Positions 30,758 through 40,181 of a DNA stretch of 58,396 bases are shown piece after piece; positions within the stretch are counted from its first letter, which is position 1, and each line of letters opens with the position of its first letter. The position numbers and the translations under genes are program-made. The stretch lies in contig JANWVJ010000004.1 of assembly GCA_025056895.1 (NCBI GenBank), positions 1 to 58,396 on the forward strand. Reading direction: 5' to 3'. This DNA is from Thermoflexales bacterium (lineage in GTDB: Bacteria; Chloroflexota; Anaerolineae; J036; Brachytrichaceae). The notes beneath the pieces were generated by a model. It did not search any database, had not been told where the DNA came from, and saw nothing but the letters and a program-made list of their open reading frames with translations.

Positions 30758-31516
30758 TTAGAATTCGCGCTTCCACATTCGCCCACCCTCGAGCATGATG
30801 CAATCGCCGTTGATGAACTGTGGGCCGGTCAGCAAAAACAGCACGATCTCGGCTACTTGCTCGGCGCTGCCTAGCGCATGGAGTGGATTGGTCTTGCGCA
30901 AGCTTTCCCACTTCTCGTCGCTATAGGTAGGCGGCTTGAGAATCGGCCCCGGGCAGATTGCGTTCACACGCACCTTCGGGCCAAGGATCAATGTCTGCGA
31001 GTGCGTCAACGCGAACAACGCCGCTTTCGAGATGGCGTGCGCTGTGTATGTTTTGCTGGGGAAGAAAGCTCCCTCGTCCACAATGTTGATGATGTTGAAG
31101 TACGTGTCGGGCGGCAACTCCTGCGCCATCATCCACGCGCCGATCACTTGGCTGAGCACGAACGGCCCTTTGCAATTCACATCCATCGCCTCATCGAACT
31201 GCGCCTCGGTAGTAGTCAGGTAATCCGCTTCAACAAAGCTGGATGCGCTGTTGATCAAAATATCCACGCGGCCAAAGTGCTGCAACGCAGCGCGTCCCAA
31301 TTCAGCAGCCGATTGCCAGTTGCCCATGTCGGCCTGGGCCAGAAAAGTGCGCCGGCCCAGTGCCTCGATCTCACGCGCTGTCTCTTGCGCAGCCGCAGCG
31401 CTGTGTCCGTAATGTACGACGATATCCGCGCCCTCGCGCGCCAATGCCAACGCAATCACTCTGCCAACTCGATGTGCAGCACCGGTGACCAACGCCACTT
31501 TACCGGCCAATTTCAT
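30758..31516 (-). CDS. Short-chain dehydrogenase/reductase, pteridine-reductase-like
   Basis: The 252-residue Rossmann protein has the nucleotide motif TGAAHRVGR; its Arg after the TGxx part is typical of PTR1/pteridine reductases and NADPH use. The INSAS motif and the C-terminal GGRMWKREF follow. The catalytic Y-x-x-x-K is changed: the sequence reads TYTAHAISKAAL, with His where Tyr is expected and the Lys kept. A Tyr three residues earlier might substitute. The ATG at 31516 has AAGGAGAAG before it. It lies 65 bases after the Tat-type protein gene on the same strand and converges with leuC. Confidence 0.8.
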   Translation of the reverse strand: MKLAGKVALVTGAAHRVGRVIALALAREGADIVVHYGHSAAAAQETAREIEALGRRTFLAQADMGNWQSAAELGRAALQHFGRVDILINSASSFVEADYLTTTEAQFDEAMDVNCKGPFVLSQVIGAWMMAQELPPDTYFNIINIVDEGAFFPSKTYTAHAISKAALFALTHSQTLILGPKVRVNAICPGPILKPPTYSDEKWESLRKTNPLHALGSAEQVAEIVLFLLTGPQFINGDCIMLEGGRMWKREF

Positions 31517-31581
31517 CGCTTCTCCTTGTTGTTCCACGTTTATTTAGTGCCCAGTCTATCGCACACGTCCAATCGTGTTCA

Positions 31582-32346
31582 TCACAGACGCGCCAAGCGG
31601 GTCAGGACGGACAGCGCGCACAACATGCGTTCAGCACATATCACATTCGGCTCGCCGAAGGTGGTGTAGGTCGCGCGCACCGGCTCCAGCTCAAACCAGC
31701 CCAGCACGGCCGGCCCCCAATCGGCTATATAGCGCAGTGGATCATCACAGGCAAAGCTGTTGGCAAACGCAGCCAGTCGCTCGTTCAGATCGATTGTGAC
31801 ATGATCAGACAGGAGCAGCACGCCGGCTGCCGGATCGGGGCCGGTCATATGCCAGCGCGCCTCAATCGCGATTTCTGTGCGCAGCGCCGGCCAGCGACTG
31901 CCGAAACGCGGCATCACTCGAGCCAGGTCGCGCGGTTCGATCACCAGCTCAGGCGCGCCAGCCGTTGAAGACACCCGTTCCAGCGCCAGAACACAAAACG
32001 AGGCGCGCATGTAAGGGCGTGAGTCAGATTCCCTCTCGTACCAGAACCGTTGCCAGACCGTTGCCGGCAGGCCGCTGAGTTGACCGCGCGCTAGAAGACG
32101 CTGCCACCGCCGCGCCAGCGCACGCGCCGGCTCGGCGCTCTGCTCAACGATCTCATCCCCAACGCTCGACAAACCCATCCGCTCGACCATCTGCTGGCGC
32201 CCATCGCCGTCTAGTTGCCACAGCCAAAGCAGTGTGCCGCCGACCCCAAGCGCGCCGAGGCCGAGCGCGGCCATCTTCAGCCAGGTGCGGCGGGGATGGC
32301 GGCGCGGATTGCGGCGCGAATTGCGGCTCTCATCGCCACTGTGCAT
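31582..32346 (-). CDS. Tat-signal hypothetical protein of the DUF1501/DUF1800 cluster
   Basis: I do not recognise this 254-residue protein. It begins with a basic, Arg-rich stretch followed by RRTWLKMAALGLGALGVGG, which fits a twin-arginine signal or a single membrane anchor. The rest is soluble, rich in Arg and Trp, and without clear motifs apart from a C-terminal FACDDPLRYIADWGP segment. Its start overlaps the end of the DUF1800 gene by 17 bases, so it is very probably translated with it and belongs to the same exported complex or pathway. Confidence 0.65.
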   Translation of the reverse strand: MHSGDESRNSRRNPRRHPRRTWLKMAALGLGALGVGGTLLWLWQLDGDGRQQMVERMGLSSVGDEIVEQSAEPARALARRWQRLLARGQLSGLPATVWQRFWYERESDSRPYMRASFCVLALERVSSTAGAPELVIEPRDLARVMPRFGSRWPALRTEIAIEARWHMTGPDPAAGVLLLSDHVTIDLNERLAAFANSFACDDPLRYIADWGPAVLGWFELEPVRATYTTFGEPNVICAERMLCALSVLTRLARL

Positions 32347-33886
32347 ACGGAGACGCTGCGATCACACCGATCAGCGGCCGCAGACTAGGCGAATCGCTTT
32401 GGATGCTGACGTTGGGATTGCCGTTACCCAGATAGTTGACAAGCGCCGTGCGATCATTGGGGTGCATGGCGCGCCCGATCAAACGTTCGGTCAGCACATC
32501 CACCACCTCACTCGCCGTCTTGGGTAGGCCCAAGGTGGTTTGCAACAGAGCATTGCTGGGCGCGCTGGTTTCACTGGTTTGTTCACCGAAGAAACGCGCC
32601 ACCAACATGTTGACCAGCGTCCAGCGCCCGAAGACCTGATTGCTGTTCCACCAGGCCAGGCCGATGTCGGGATAGCCGGTTGGCGCGGTCAACTCAAACA
32701 GCACTTGCCCTAGCATACTGATCCGATTCTCAAAATCGCGCGGGCCGTTGCGATTCCAGTTGTCGGGCAACAGGTTGATGATCTGGCTTATGCCCAGAGC
32801 GCGCATGGTCGAGGCGATGAATTCAAAGGGGCGCTTGATCTTTTGGCCCCAGCTTTGGGCAAACTTGGGGTGCAGCAAGATGGCACGCACCGTCTGGCGA
32901 ATATCGCCGTGAGAGTTGAGGAATGCGTGCGCGCCGGCCTGCACCGCATCTGGGCAAAACACATCGGGGAAGTCGCTGATGAACCGCCGGCACAGTTTGA
33001 ACGAGATAAAGTAGGCCGTGCTGGGATGTTCGGCCAGTATGTCCAGCAATTGTTCCCCCTGTTCGATGCCGCCATAGGGTATGTAATGCAGGTTATCGTT
33101 GCCGATCCACAACTGCTTTTCTGTCCAGTCGTGGCGTGGCCAGTTTCGGCTTGCGTTAAAGTAAAAGGCGCGGCCGGGGGCGTTGATATTCGTCCAACCG
33201 CTGAGGATTCTGGCGGCTTTGTGCACATCTTCCTCTGTGTAGTTCGGCTGGGTTCGATAGCCCGGTCCCTGCACATAGCTGTAGCTGCCGACCGTGTGTA
33301 ACTCCAACAACTCGCGGGCGTAGTTCTCATTCGGGTTGCCGCCATCATTGTAGCGATTGCTGAGGAAACTCAGCATAGACGGACTTTTGGCGCTGGCTCC
33401 TAGCAGGTCACGGAAATTGCCCAGCGCATGGTGGCGGATCACGTAATAGTCTTCCCAATATTTGGCATAGTCGGTAGGGAAGTCAGTGTGGAAGTGATTG
33501 CTCCAGAAGTCCACCATCACCTCAAAGAGCTGACGCTTGCTCAGTAGCGCCCGCGCATAGGTCGCCATCCACAGGTAGCGTTTCAGGGCCTGTTCGCGTT
33601 GGAAGCTGCTGTCCGCGTACGCGTCCAATGCATCCAGCGATGCATCGAGAGGCGGGACGGTGCTGCCATCCGGGGCTGTATTCGGCATGACAGCCAGGTA
33701 AGCATCGCAGGCTGTGTCATCGATCGACTCATAATCGAGCTGCTGATCGACGAATGTAGTCAGGTTAAAGCTGCTGAACCCGGCGACGTCCTCCGGGCGC
33801 GGGCCGAAGGCCATCCGGTTCCAAGCCAGACGCGCTAAAGACGGCGCGCCGCCAGGGGGTGTGGAGAAATGGACGAAAGTACTCAT
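32330..33886 (-). CDS. DUF1800 family protein
   Basis: The 518-residue protein matches DUF1800, a large family of unknown function usually encoded beside DUF1501. Typical segments are RLAWNRMAFGPRPEDV near the N-terminus, DFWSNHFHTD, NENYARELLELHTVG and the C-terminal GYPDIGLAWWNSNQ. No clear signal peptide is visible, so it may leave the cell with its Tat-exported partner or stay inside. It follows the beta-propeller gene by four bases. Confidence 0.88.
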   Translation of the reverse strand: MSTFVHFSTPPGGAPSLARLAWNRMAFGPRPEDVAGFSSFNLTTFVDQQLDYESIDDTACDAYLAVMPNTAPDGSTVPPLDASLDALDAYADSSFQREQALKRYLWMATYARALLSKRQLFEVMVDFWSNHFHTDFPTDYAKYWEDYYVIRHHALGNFRDLLGASAKSPSMLSFLSNRYNDGGNPNENYARELLELHTVGSYSYVQGPGYRTQPNYTEEDVHKAARILSGWTNINAPGRAFYFNASRNWPRHDWTEKQLWIGNDNLHYIPYGGIEQGEQLLDILAEHPSTAYFISFKLCRRFISDFPDVFCPDAVQAGAHAFLNSHGDIRQTVRAILLHPKFAQSWGQKIKRPFEFIASTMRALGISQIINLLPDNWNRNGPRDFENRISMLGQVLFELTAPTGYPDIGLAWWNSNQVFGRWTLVNMLVARFFGEQTSETSAPSNALLQTTLGLPKTASEVVDVLTERLIGRAMHPNDRTALVNYLGNGNPNVSIQSDSPSLRPLIGVIAASPYAQWR

Positions 33887-33890
33887 GCCG

Positions 33891-36374
33891 TCACCGCCTT
33901 GTCATTGGGATAAACACACGCGGGGCAAACGCCGTGTCACCATAGGTCGTGACCAGAATGCGCGGAGCGCGACCGCTGCTGCGGTCGATGATGGCCACGA
34001 TAAAGCGTTGCGTGACCGGATCGAACGAGACGCTGCCGGCGCTATCGCCTTCATACCAAACACCTTCGTAGCTTGCTGTATGCGTCCAACCTGCACCAGC
34101 AGTGATGGTATGGGTGAAGACCAACGCAGCGTTCTGAACCATCGCCGCCACAAAACCGCCGTTGCCGACCAACAGGGAAGGAAAGACGGCCAGCACACGC
34201 CCACTCGCTCCGACTGCCAGCGCCGGCTTAGTTCGGCCGTCGGCGTTGCTGACACTTGTTTGCGCCAACCTAAGCGGCGCGCTCCATGTCGCGCCTTGAT
34301 CGGTAGAGTAAGCGTATAGGACGAATCCATCGAGCGGCCAGGTATTGGCCGGATTGCGCCGCAGACAGCCGGTCCATACTGCGTGTAGCAAGCCGGCTTG
34401 ATCAACCTTTAGGGCCGGCGCGTAGTTCGGGCACCAGGAGACATTCTGATCTTGATCGATGCGGTGATACGTCCAACCGCCAGCGCCGCTCAAACTACGC
34501 CGCGCCAACATCAGCGCATCGCCTTGGCCGCTGCGCGGTTGTTGCCAGGCCACGTACACATTCGCAGCATCGACGGCCAGCGCAAACGGAATGCGCCAAG
34601 CATCGCGCGGCGTGGTGAGCACGGCGGTCTCGGTGATCCAGCCGCTGCCTGTGTTCCACGTGGCGTACAGATTGGCGCGCGAGGTGTCCGAGTCGTAGCG
34701 TGTCCAGCCGGCAGCGACCGTATTGCCAAACGCTGCCGCCATGGCAAGCATCTCGTTTCCTGTTACGACTCGGCTCAACAGGATCGGCGGCGACCAGGTC
34801 GTGCCGCTCAGCACGGCGTACACGGCGCGCATGCCGCGCGTCCAGTAATAATCGCTCCATACAGCATGTAAGCGGCCATCTCCTGTGAAGGCCGGCCCAC
34901 CGCTGCCGACATCAAGCGAGCCACCGACCGAAGCCTGAGTAGGCAGCACAACCGACGCCCCCCACTGGGTAAAGGACACCATGCGCGCAGCGTACAGTTC
35001 GGCCATCCCCTCGCGCCGATCGGTGAACAACAGCCAGTTGTGGCCGCCAAAACTGGCCAGAGCAGGAGACATCTGATAGGGGAGGCGTGAGGGGTTTGTG
35101 TTGAGCTGCACCGGCGCGCCCCAGGCGCTGCCATTCCACGCCGCCGAATACACATCCGCTTGGCCGGCGCGTTCATCCTGCCAGGCCAAGCGGACTTCAG
35201 TCGTCGAAGCCCGCAGAGCCGGCAGGGTCTGCGCGCCGGCAGCAACCACGGCGGGTGTTTCGGTCCAGGCGCTGCCATTCCATCGCGCAGTGTAAATGTC
35301 AGGATTGGGGCTGCCGTTGCGGTAATCTTGCCAGGCGACAAACACACCGGTTGAATGGGCGGCAATGGCGGGATTGATGCTGCGCACGCGGCTGGGCGCC
35401 GCATCCACCCGCCAAGGCGTGCTCCAACTTGAGCCATCCCAGCGCGCCACGTAAATGTCCGCCGGCGCGGTCGGTGCGCCGCTGCGATGTTCCCAAACGG
35501 TGTAGATCGAGCCATCCGGCGCGTGCGTCACCGCCGGCCTGCTCGCCGCATCGCGCAAACCAGGGGCGCTGCCGTCAAGCCGCTTGTTGACGCGCATGTT
35601 TGCGCCCCACGTCGCCCCACCATCGTTGGAGATGCTGGCGTAGATGCGCGGATAGTTGAGGCCGGCTTCGCGACTGTCTTCCCACACCACGATCACTTGA
35701 TTGCCATTGCGGCTGATATCCGGGTTGAGCTGGGCGTTGTCGGTATCGGCATCGTCGTTCAGTTTTACGTTAGCCGTGCAAGTGATCGGCGTGGCATTTC
35801 CATTGCAACGGGCAGCATAGATATCTCCGAAGGGTCTGCCGCTGCCCTCAGGGCGCCAATCCGTCCAGACCAGGTTAAGCTGACCATTGCCGTCACCGGC
35901 AAGGCGCGGCCGATAGGCCGTGGCGCTCCAATGGCTAAAAGTAGTTACTTGGGTTCGACTGGTCCAAGTTGTGCCACTGATGTTCAGGCGTGACACAAAG
36001 ATATGTTGCACGTCGCTCCAGGCGAAGAAGGTACGGCCGGTCTCAAGGACTACCGCAGGATGTTTGGCTGCTTGGCCGGAAAAGTGGGGCGTGCGATTGG
36101 TGACACGCAGCTCTGATTGCACCGTCCCACTCAGCACGTAGGCTGCGTAGAGATCAGGCATGGCGTTGCGCGAGTCCGTCCACGCGATCACGCCGGCGCT
36201 GCCGGCCAGCGCGAGAGCCGGCTCGCTTTGCAATGTGGCGCGCAGGTCAGGCCATACTGGGCTGAGCGGCGTCCATTCAAAGGCTAACGGCGTATACGGG
36301 CCGGCTTGTGATGAAGATGGTGTGAGCACAGCCACCACCAACGCAACAATCAGGAATCGAGTCAGCGCTTTCAT
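33891..36374 (-). CDS. Secreted beta-propeller (BNR/sialidase-like) protein
   Basis: The 827-residue protein has a signal peptide (ending near SSQAG, about residue 24) and then repeated units of about 45-55 residues built around W-x-D-x-R-x-G...D-I-Y-x-A-x-W-N-G-S-x-W, as in WQDYRNGSPNPDIYTARWNG and WQDERAGQADVYSAAWNG. This pattern indicates one or two beta-propellers of the sialidase/exo-alpha-glycosidase superfamily. The catalytic Arg triad of true sialidases is not evident, so binding rather than hydrolysis is likely. It is encoded between the DUF1501 and DUF1800 genes with three- and four-base gaps. Confidence 0.78.
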   Translation of the reverse strand: MKALTRFLIVALVVAVLTPSSSQAGPYTPLAFEWTPLSPVWPDLRATLQSEPALALAGSAGVIAWTDSRNAMPDLYAAYVLSGTVQSELRVTNRTPHFSGQAAKHPAVVLETGRTFFAWSDVQHIFVSRLNISGTTWTSRTQVTTFSHWSATAYRPRLAGDGNGQLNLVWTDWRPEGSGRPFGDIYAARCNGNATPITCTANVKLNDDADTDNAQLNPDISRNGNQVIVVWEDSREAGLNYPRIYASISNDGGATWGANMRVNKRLDGSAPGLRDAASRPAVTHAPDGSIYTVWEHRSGAPTAPADIYVARWDGSSWSTPWRVDAAPSRVRSINPAIAAHSTGVFVAWQDYRNGSPNPDIYTARWNGSAWTETPAVVAAGAQTLPALRASTTEVRLAWQDERAGQADVYSAAWNGSAWGAPVQLNTNPSRLPYQMSPALASFGGHNWLLFTDRREGMAELYAARMVSFTQWGASVVLPTQASVGGSLDVGSGGPAFTGDGRLHAVWSDYYWTRGMRAVYAVLSGTTWSPPILLSRVVTGNEMLAMAAAFGNTVAAGWTRYDSDTSRANLYATWNTGSGWITETAVLTTPRDAWRIPFALAVDAANVYVAWQQPRSGQGDALMLARRSLSGAGGWTYHRIDQDQNVSWCPNYAPALKVDQAGLLHAVWTGCLRRNPANTWPLDGFVLYAYSTDQGATWSAPLRLAQTSVSNADGRTKPALAVGASGRVLAVFPSLLVGNGGFVAAMVQNAALVFTHTITAGAGWTHTASYEGVWYEGDSAGSVSFDPVTQRFIVAIIDRSSGRAPRILVTTYGDTAFAPRVFIPMTRR

Positions 36375-36377
36375 GGC

Positions 36378-37847
36378 TCATTTTGGGACGGCGATACCTA
36401 ATCCGGTTGAGAAGCTGAAGCCGGGGAAAACGGCGCTCTGTATCAGAGCCGGTGAGACAGCCATGCGGGCCGTCAAGACATCGGCGATCACACGGCGGTA
36501 GTCGGTGGTGATCTGAAGACCATCGTTAAAGCCGAAGTGGGAGAGGCCGGGCCAGTCGCCGTAAATGCCGGCGTTGATGTTTGGCGTTCCGTATTGGCCG
36601 CCGCTGCCGATTACCAACATCACGTTACCGCTTCCGTGATCGGTGCCGGCGCTGTCGTTCTGATATAGCACACGCCCAAACTCGCTCAGCACCACGATCA
36701 CATAGCGCCCGCGCCACTGCGGGTCGGCGTTCATGTCGTCACAAAAAGCCTTCAGGTTGTTGGACAAGTTGGTGATCAAGCGTGGAAAACGATTGTTGCC
36801 ACTCCAGTCGAGCGTGCCTTGATTGTCGTGCGTGTCGTAGCCGCCGCCCACGTCAATCGCCGCGACACGCAGTGGGTTGCTCAGCGATGCTTTAGCGATT
36901 TGGGCCACCACTTGCAAAGAACGTGCAAAATGACCATAGTCAGGCACATGGGAACCGGATTCGACATACGGAGCTGACGGCGTGTATGCCGTCGCAAACA
37001 CGTTCGCCAGCTCATCGTATGCCTGGAACGCGGATTGCCCAACAGCTTCGATAAAGGCGCTGCTGCGTTGATACATCGGCTGAAGCAGGTTACGCTGGGC
37101 CTGAACCAGCGCAGCGCGCGTCGCATCGGGCATCCAGGCTTGGGTGCGCCACTGCGGGCCGAATTCTTTTCCGTCCGGCACAACCATCGAGCTGCGGCCG
37201 GTGGGTGAGAACAGAGCAGGGGCCGGATTCCACTGCGGCGCCACGGCGAGCGCATCGTTTGGCTCCCCGATTGCGTCCAGGTAGCGCGAGAGCCAACCGC
37301 CGCTGGCCAAATTGTTCTTTCCGCCCATGTCCACGTACAACTCGGTATCGAAGTGCGAGCCGGTGACATCGGGCGAACCGGCGGCATCCACGATTGCTAG
37401 GTCGCCGCGCGTGTAGAGGGCGTACAAGCCGCCTGTATCGCTAGCATGGCCGTTTGGGACATTGACGCCCGAGGCGCCCCGTGCAGCATCTGGGTGCAAG
37501 CCAAATCGGCCGTTCAGGTCAACTGCTTTGCGGGTCGCAGCAGCGTTGGGAGCAGGAATGTTGAGCGTCGGGCGCAACACGGTGTAGTACTGTTGACAAT
37601 CCTTTGCACTGGTGTTGAAAGGCACCAGCAGGTTCAGGCCGTCCAGGCCGCCGCGCACGAACACCAACACCAACAAGTCACGGTTGTTCGGAGGCGGCTG
37701 GTGTGGCGCATACGGCTCAGCCGCGCGCGCCGGCTTGGTCAACTGCGAGTCGAACACCAGATTGGTCAGCCCGAACCCGCGCACAGCCGCCACAGCCGCG
37801 AAGCTGGCGCATCCTTTCAGAAAGTCGCGTCGATCGATCACCGCCAT
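36378..37847 (-). CDS. DUF1501 family Tat-exported protein
   Basis: This 489-residue protein starts with a twin-arginine signal (MAVIDRRDFLKGCASFAAVA). It has the DUF1501 hallmarks LLVLVFVRGGLDGLNLLVP near residue 60, an IDVGGGYDTHDNQG segment and VVLSEFGRV, which resemble the alkaline phosphatase/sulfatase fold. The family is abundant in Planctomycetes and Chloroflexota and has no settled function. GGAGGAG directly before the ATG at 37847 decides the start over an in-frame one 25 codons upstream. It heads a tight operon with the beta-propeller, DUF1800 and Tat-type genes. Confidence 0.88.
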   Translation of the reverse strand: MAVIDRRDFLKGCASFAAVAAVRGFGLTNLVFDSQLTKPARAAEPYAPHQPPPNNRDLLVLVFVRGGLDGLNLLVPFNTSAKDCQQYYTVLRPTLNIPAPNAAATRKAVDLNGRFGLHPDAARGASGVNVPNGHASDTGGLYALYTRGDLAIVDAAGSPDVTGSHFDTELYVDMGGKNNLASGGWLSRYLDAIGEPNDALAVAPQWNPAPALFSPTGRSSMVVPDGKEFGPQWRTQAWMPDATRAALVQAQRNLLQPMYQRSSAFIEAVGQSAFQAYDELANVFATAYTPSAPYVESGSHVPDYGHFARSLQVVAQIAKASLSNPLRVAAIDVGGGYDTHDNQGTLDWSGNNRFPRLITNLSNNLKAFCDDMNADPQWRGRYVIVVLSEFGRVLYQNDSAGTDHGSGNVMLVIGSGGQYGTPNINAGIYGDWPGLSHFGFNDGLQITTDYRRVIADVLTARMAVSPALIQSAVFPGFSFSTGLGIAVPK

Positions 37848-37863
37848 GCAAGCTCCTCCACAA

Positions 37864-37909
37864 TAATCAAACAAAGCAGCCTCTTGCGGCACACTAAGAG
37901 GCTGCTTTG
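37864..37909 (-). terminator. Terminator between the four-helix membrane gene and the DUF1501 operon
   Basis: CAAAGCAGCCTCTT (37872-37885) and AAGAGGCTGCTTTG (37896-37909) form a perfect 14-bp stem with a ten-base loop, followed on the minus strand by TTTGATTATT. It ends only about 25 bases before the DUF1501 start codon, so it may also act as an attenuator for that operon. Confidence 0.85.
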
Positions 37910-37950
37910 GTATCGTGCGCACCTATTTGTTTTTGTTGTTGCACATTCTA

Positions 37951-38466
37951 CTACGCCGTTATAGCGCGGGCCCGTTCAGCCGATAGCGCAGCAAAGTATG
38001 CTTGCACAGCCGGCTCGCCGTAGAACGCCAACGCCAGCACGCCGGTCAGCGTAGCGATGATATTCCCACCCAGTACAGCGACGATCTCCAGTACGGCAAT
38101 GTGCCGCGCCGGTCTTGTCACGGCCGGCGGGTTGGCCAGCAGGCGCACGCTGTAACGCAGCTCGAGAAACGCCAGCACCAGAAAGTAAATTGCCAGCGCC
38201 AGCAGAATGACCAGAGTAACGATACCGATCCCCATCATCATCGCGCCGACAAATCTGGCCTGGCGAAATTCATAGGCATTCGCCATCTGCGGCACCAAGC
38301 CGAAGATGACCGCGACAAACAAGCCGCCGACCAATGTAGAGACGCCGATCAACACATTGAAAACGCCGCTCACAAGGGTCAGGATGGCAATCGTTGTTAC
38401 CAGAGCGGGTCTAACAGTGGCTCCGGCCGGCGCCGGCGCAGTCGCGAGCATAGACTGGGTGGTCAT
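37951..38466 (-). CDS. Small four-helix membrane protein, unknown function
   Basis: The 171-residue protein has four hydrophobic segments (about 22-45, 48-60, 75-105 and 128-152) and no recognisable catalytic motif. GGAGGA lies upstream of the ATG. A strong terminator follows, so it is a single-gene unit or the end of one. I do not recognise a specific family; it resembles generic DUF4064/DUF4870-like small membrane proteins only in layout. Confidence 0.6.
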   Translation of the reverse strand: MTTQSMLATAPAPAGATVRPALVTTIAILTLVSGVFNVLIGVSTLVGGLFVAVIFGLVPQMANAYEFRQARFVGAMMMGIGIVTLVILLALAIYFLVLAFLELRYSVRLLANPPAVTRPARHIAVLEIVAVLGGNIIATLTGVLALAFYGEPAVQAYFAALSAERARAITA

Positions 38467-38624
38467 GGCTTCCTCCTACATCAGACGGCAATGTTGAGAT
38501 GCCGTCCCAATACGATCATGATACGCCTTTCTCACAACGCATGGACGTGCTGCCGACCCTGGGTTGGTGGCGTTGAAAGGTTGGCATCAGTCGCCGATGT
38601 TGAATCCACCTAATCATCTACCCG

Positions 38625-38672
38625 CCCTCACCGCCGACCCTCTCCCGCTGGAAGAGGATTAGGGTAAGAGGA
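38625..38672. repeat. Degenerate REP-like palindrome
   Basis: CCCTCTCCCGCTGGAAGAGG followed by ATTAGGGTAAGAGGAG resembles the widespread CCCTCTCCC-n-GGGAGAGGG-TTAGGGT repetitive extragenic palindrome. The second arm has decayed. It sits in the gap between the four-helix protein gene and the enolase-family gene, which otherwise holds nothing clear. Confidence 0.5.
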
Positions 38673-38691
38673 GATAGTTACGAACCCACAC

Positions 38692-40050
38692 TCATGACCA
38701 CACGCGATCCCATGAAAATTCAGCATCCCACGCATCGGTGGGCGCCCACAATTCAGGATGGGCAGGATCGACGTGCGCTTTCAGCACCTCGTCGTTCAGG
38801 TCATCGATGCCCAGACCGGGCTTGTCCGGCACGGTGATAAAGCCATCCTTCACGATGGGTTTAGGCAAGCCAATCGCAATATCATCCCACCACGGCACAT
38901 CGACCGAGTGAAACTCCTGCACCAGGAAATTTTCCGTGGCGGCTGCCACATGCGCCGCTGCCATCGCCCCAACCGGCGACTCGGCCATGTGAATAGCCAT
39001 CGCTGCGCCGTAATCCTGGGCCATATCGCCGATCTTCTTTGTTTCCAAGATGCCGCCGGTGCTCAGCACATCGGGATGAATGACCGAGACGCCGCCGGCC
39101 TCTAAGAGCGGTCTGAAGTTCTCTTTGAGATAAATGTCTTCGCCGGTGCAAATGGGAATGGTGGTAGCACGGCTTAACTGCGCGTAGTGGTCGGTGAATT
39201 GCCAGGGGATCAAATCTTCCAACCAGGCCGGGGTGTATTTCTCAATGCGGCGCGCCAGCTTGATGCAGTCCTGTAGGGCGATGTGCCCCAGATGATCGAT
39301 TGCCAACGGCACCTCATATCCAATCTCATCGCGCACCTCGGCGATGTATTGCTCCAAGAAGTCTAGACCTTTCTCTGTCAAATGGACTCCTGTGAACGGG
39401 TGCATGACATTGTGAAAGTCGTAGTCGCGGTTGCGCACGGCCCGCTCTTCAGGCGTGCGCACGATGCGCCGGCCGGCGCTGTGATAGGTGCGCCACTTTT
39501 CCAGTTCACCGGTGGGCATGTTGAGCGTGCCGGGTTCGTGGATGGCTTGCCACATACCGAGGTCCATTTTGAGGAAGGTGAAGCCTTTGTCCATGCGCTG
39601 CCTCAGCGCGCGGCCCATATCGCGCCCGGTGGGACGATCGCCGGCATCCGTGTCGCAGTAGATGCGCACGCGGTCGCGAAACTTGCCGCCCAACAACTGA
39701 TACACCGGCACGTCATACGCCTTGCCGGCTAAATCCCATAACGCCACTTCGATGCCGCTCACTCCTCCGCCTTGCCTGGCGTGCCAACCGAACTGCTTGA
39801 TACGCCGGAACAGCTTGTCCACATTACAGGGGTTTTCGCCCAAGATGCGACTCTTCAGCATCAGGGCATAGGTGCGGCTGGCGCCATCGCGCACCTCGCC
39901 CAGACCGACAATGCCCTGGTTGGTGTAAATCTTCACCAAACAGCAGTGCATCGGCGCGCCGACAATGTCCGTCACGCGCAAGTCGGTGATCTTCAGGTCG
40001 GATGGGCGAGAGTAGGTGCGCACGCGATCTTGGATGGTTGGCTCTTGCAT
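38692..40050 (-). CDS. Enolase-superfamily enzyme (mandelate racemase/muconate lactonizing type)
   Basis: The 452-residue protein has the N-terminal capping domain (LVKIYTNQGIVGLGEV) and a TIM barrel with expected residues: the KMD motif after FTFL, metal ligands in LAIDHLGH, AWLEDLIPW and ICTGED, and the general-base His in AIHMAESPVG. It is probably a sugar-acid dehydratase of the mandelate racemase subgroup, though the sugar cannot be told. An insert around residues 185-215 (including a TPEERAVRNRD stretch) makes it longer than most members. It is divergent from a xylose-isomerase-like gene, suggesting a shared carbohydrate pathway. Confidence 0.85.
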   Translation of the reverse strand: MQEPTIQDRVRTYSRPSDLKITDLRVTDIVGAPMHCCLVKIYTNQGIVGLGEVRDGASRTYALMLKSRILGENPCNVDKLFRRIKQFGWHARQGGGVSGIEVALWDLAGKAYDVPVYQLLGGKFRDRVRIYCDTDAGDRPTGRDMGRALRQRMDKGFTFLKMDLGMWQAIHEPGTLNMPTGELEKWRTYHSAGRRIVRTPEERAVRNRDYDFHNVMHPFTGVHLTEKGLDFLEQYIAEVRDEIGYEVPLAIDHLGHIALQDCIKLARRIEKYTPAWLEDLIPWQFTDHYAQLSRATTIPICTGEDIYLKENFRPLLEAGGVSVIHPDVLSTGGILETKKIGDMAQDYGAAMAIHMAESPVGAMAAAHVAAATENFLVQEFHSVDVPWWDDIAIGLPKPIVKDGFITVPDKPGLGIDDLNDEVLKAHVDPAHPELWAPTDAWDAEFSWDRVWS

Positions 40051-40181
40051 CGGTAGTTCCTGTGATTCTGATGAGGTTTCGGCTTATTGTAGGCCCAAAC
40101 GATGCGCCGAATCGCCTACACGGGTTTGCGTCGCGCCTCGATCTAGCGGACAATGCGTTGGACACATCTGGAGGGACATGC

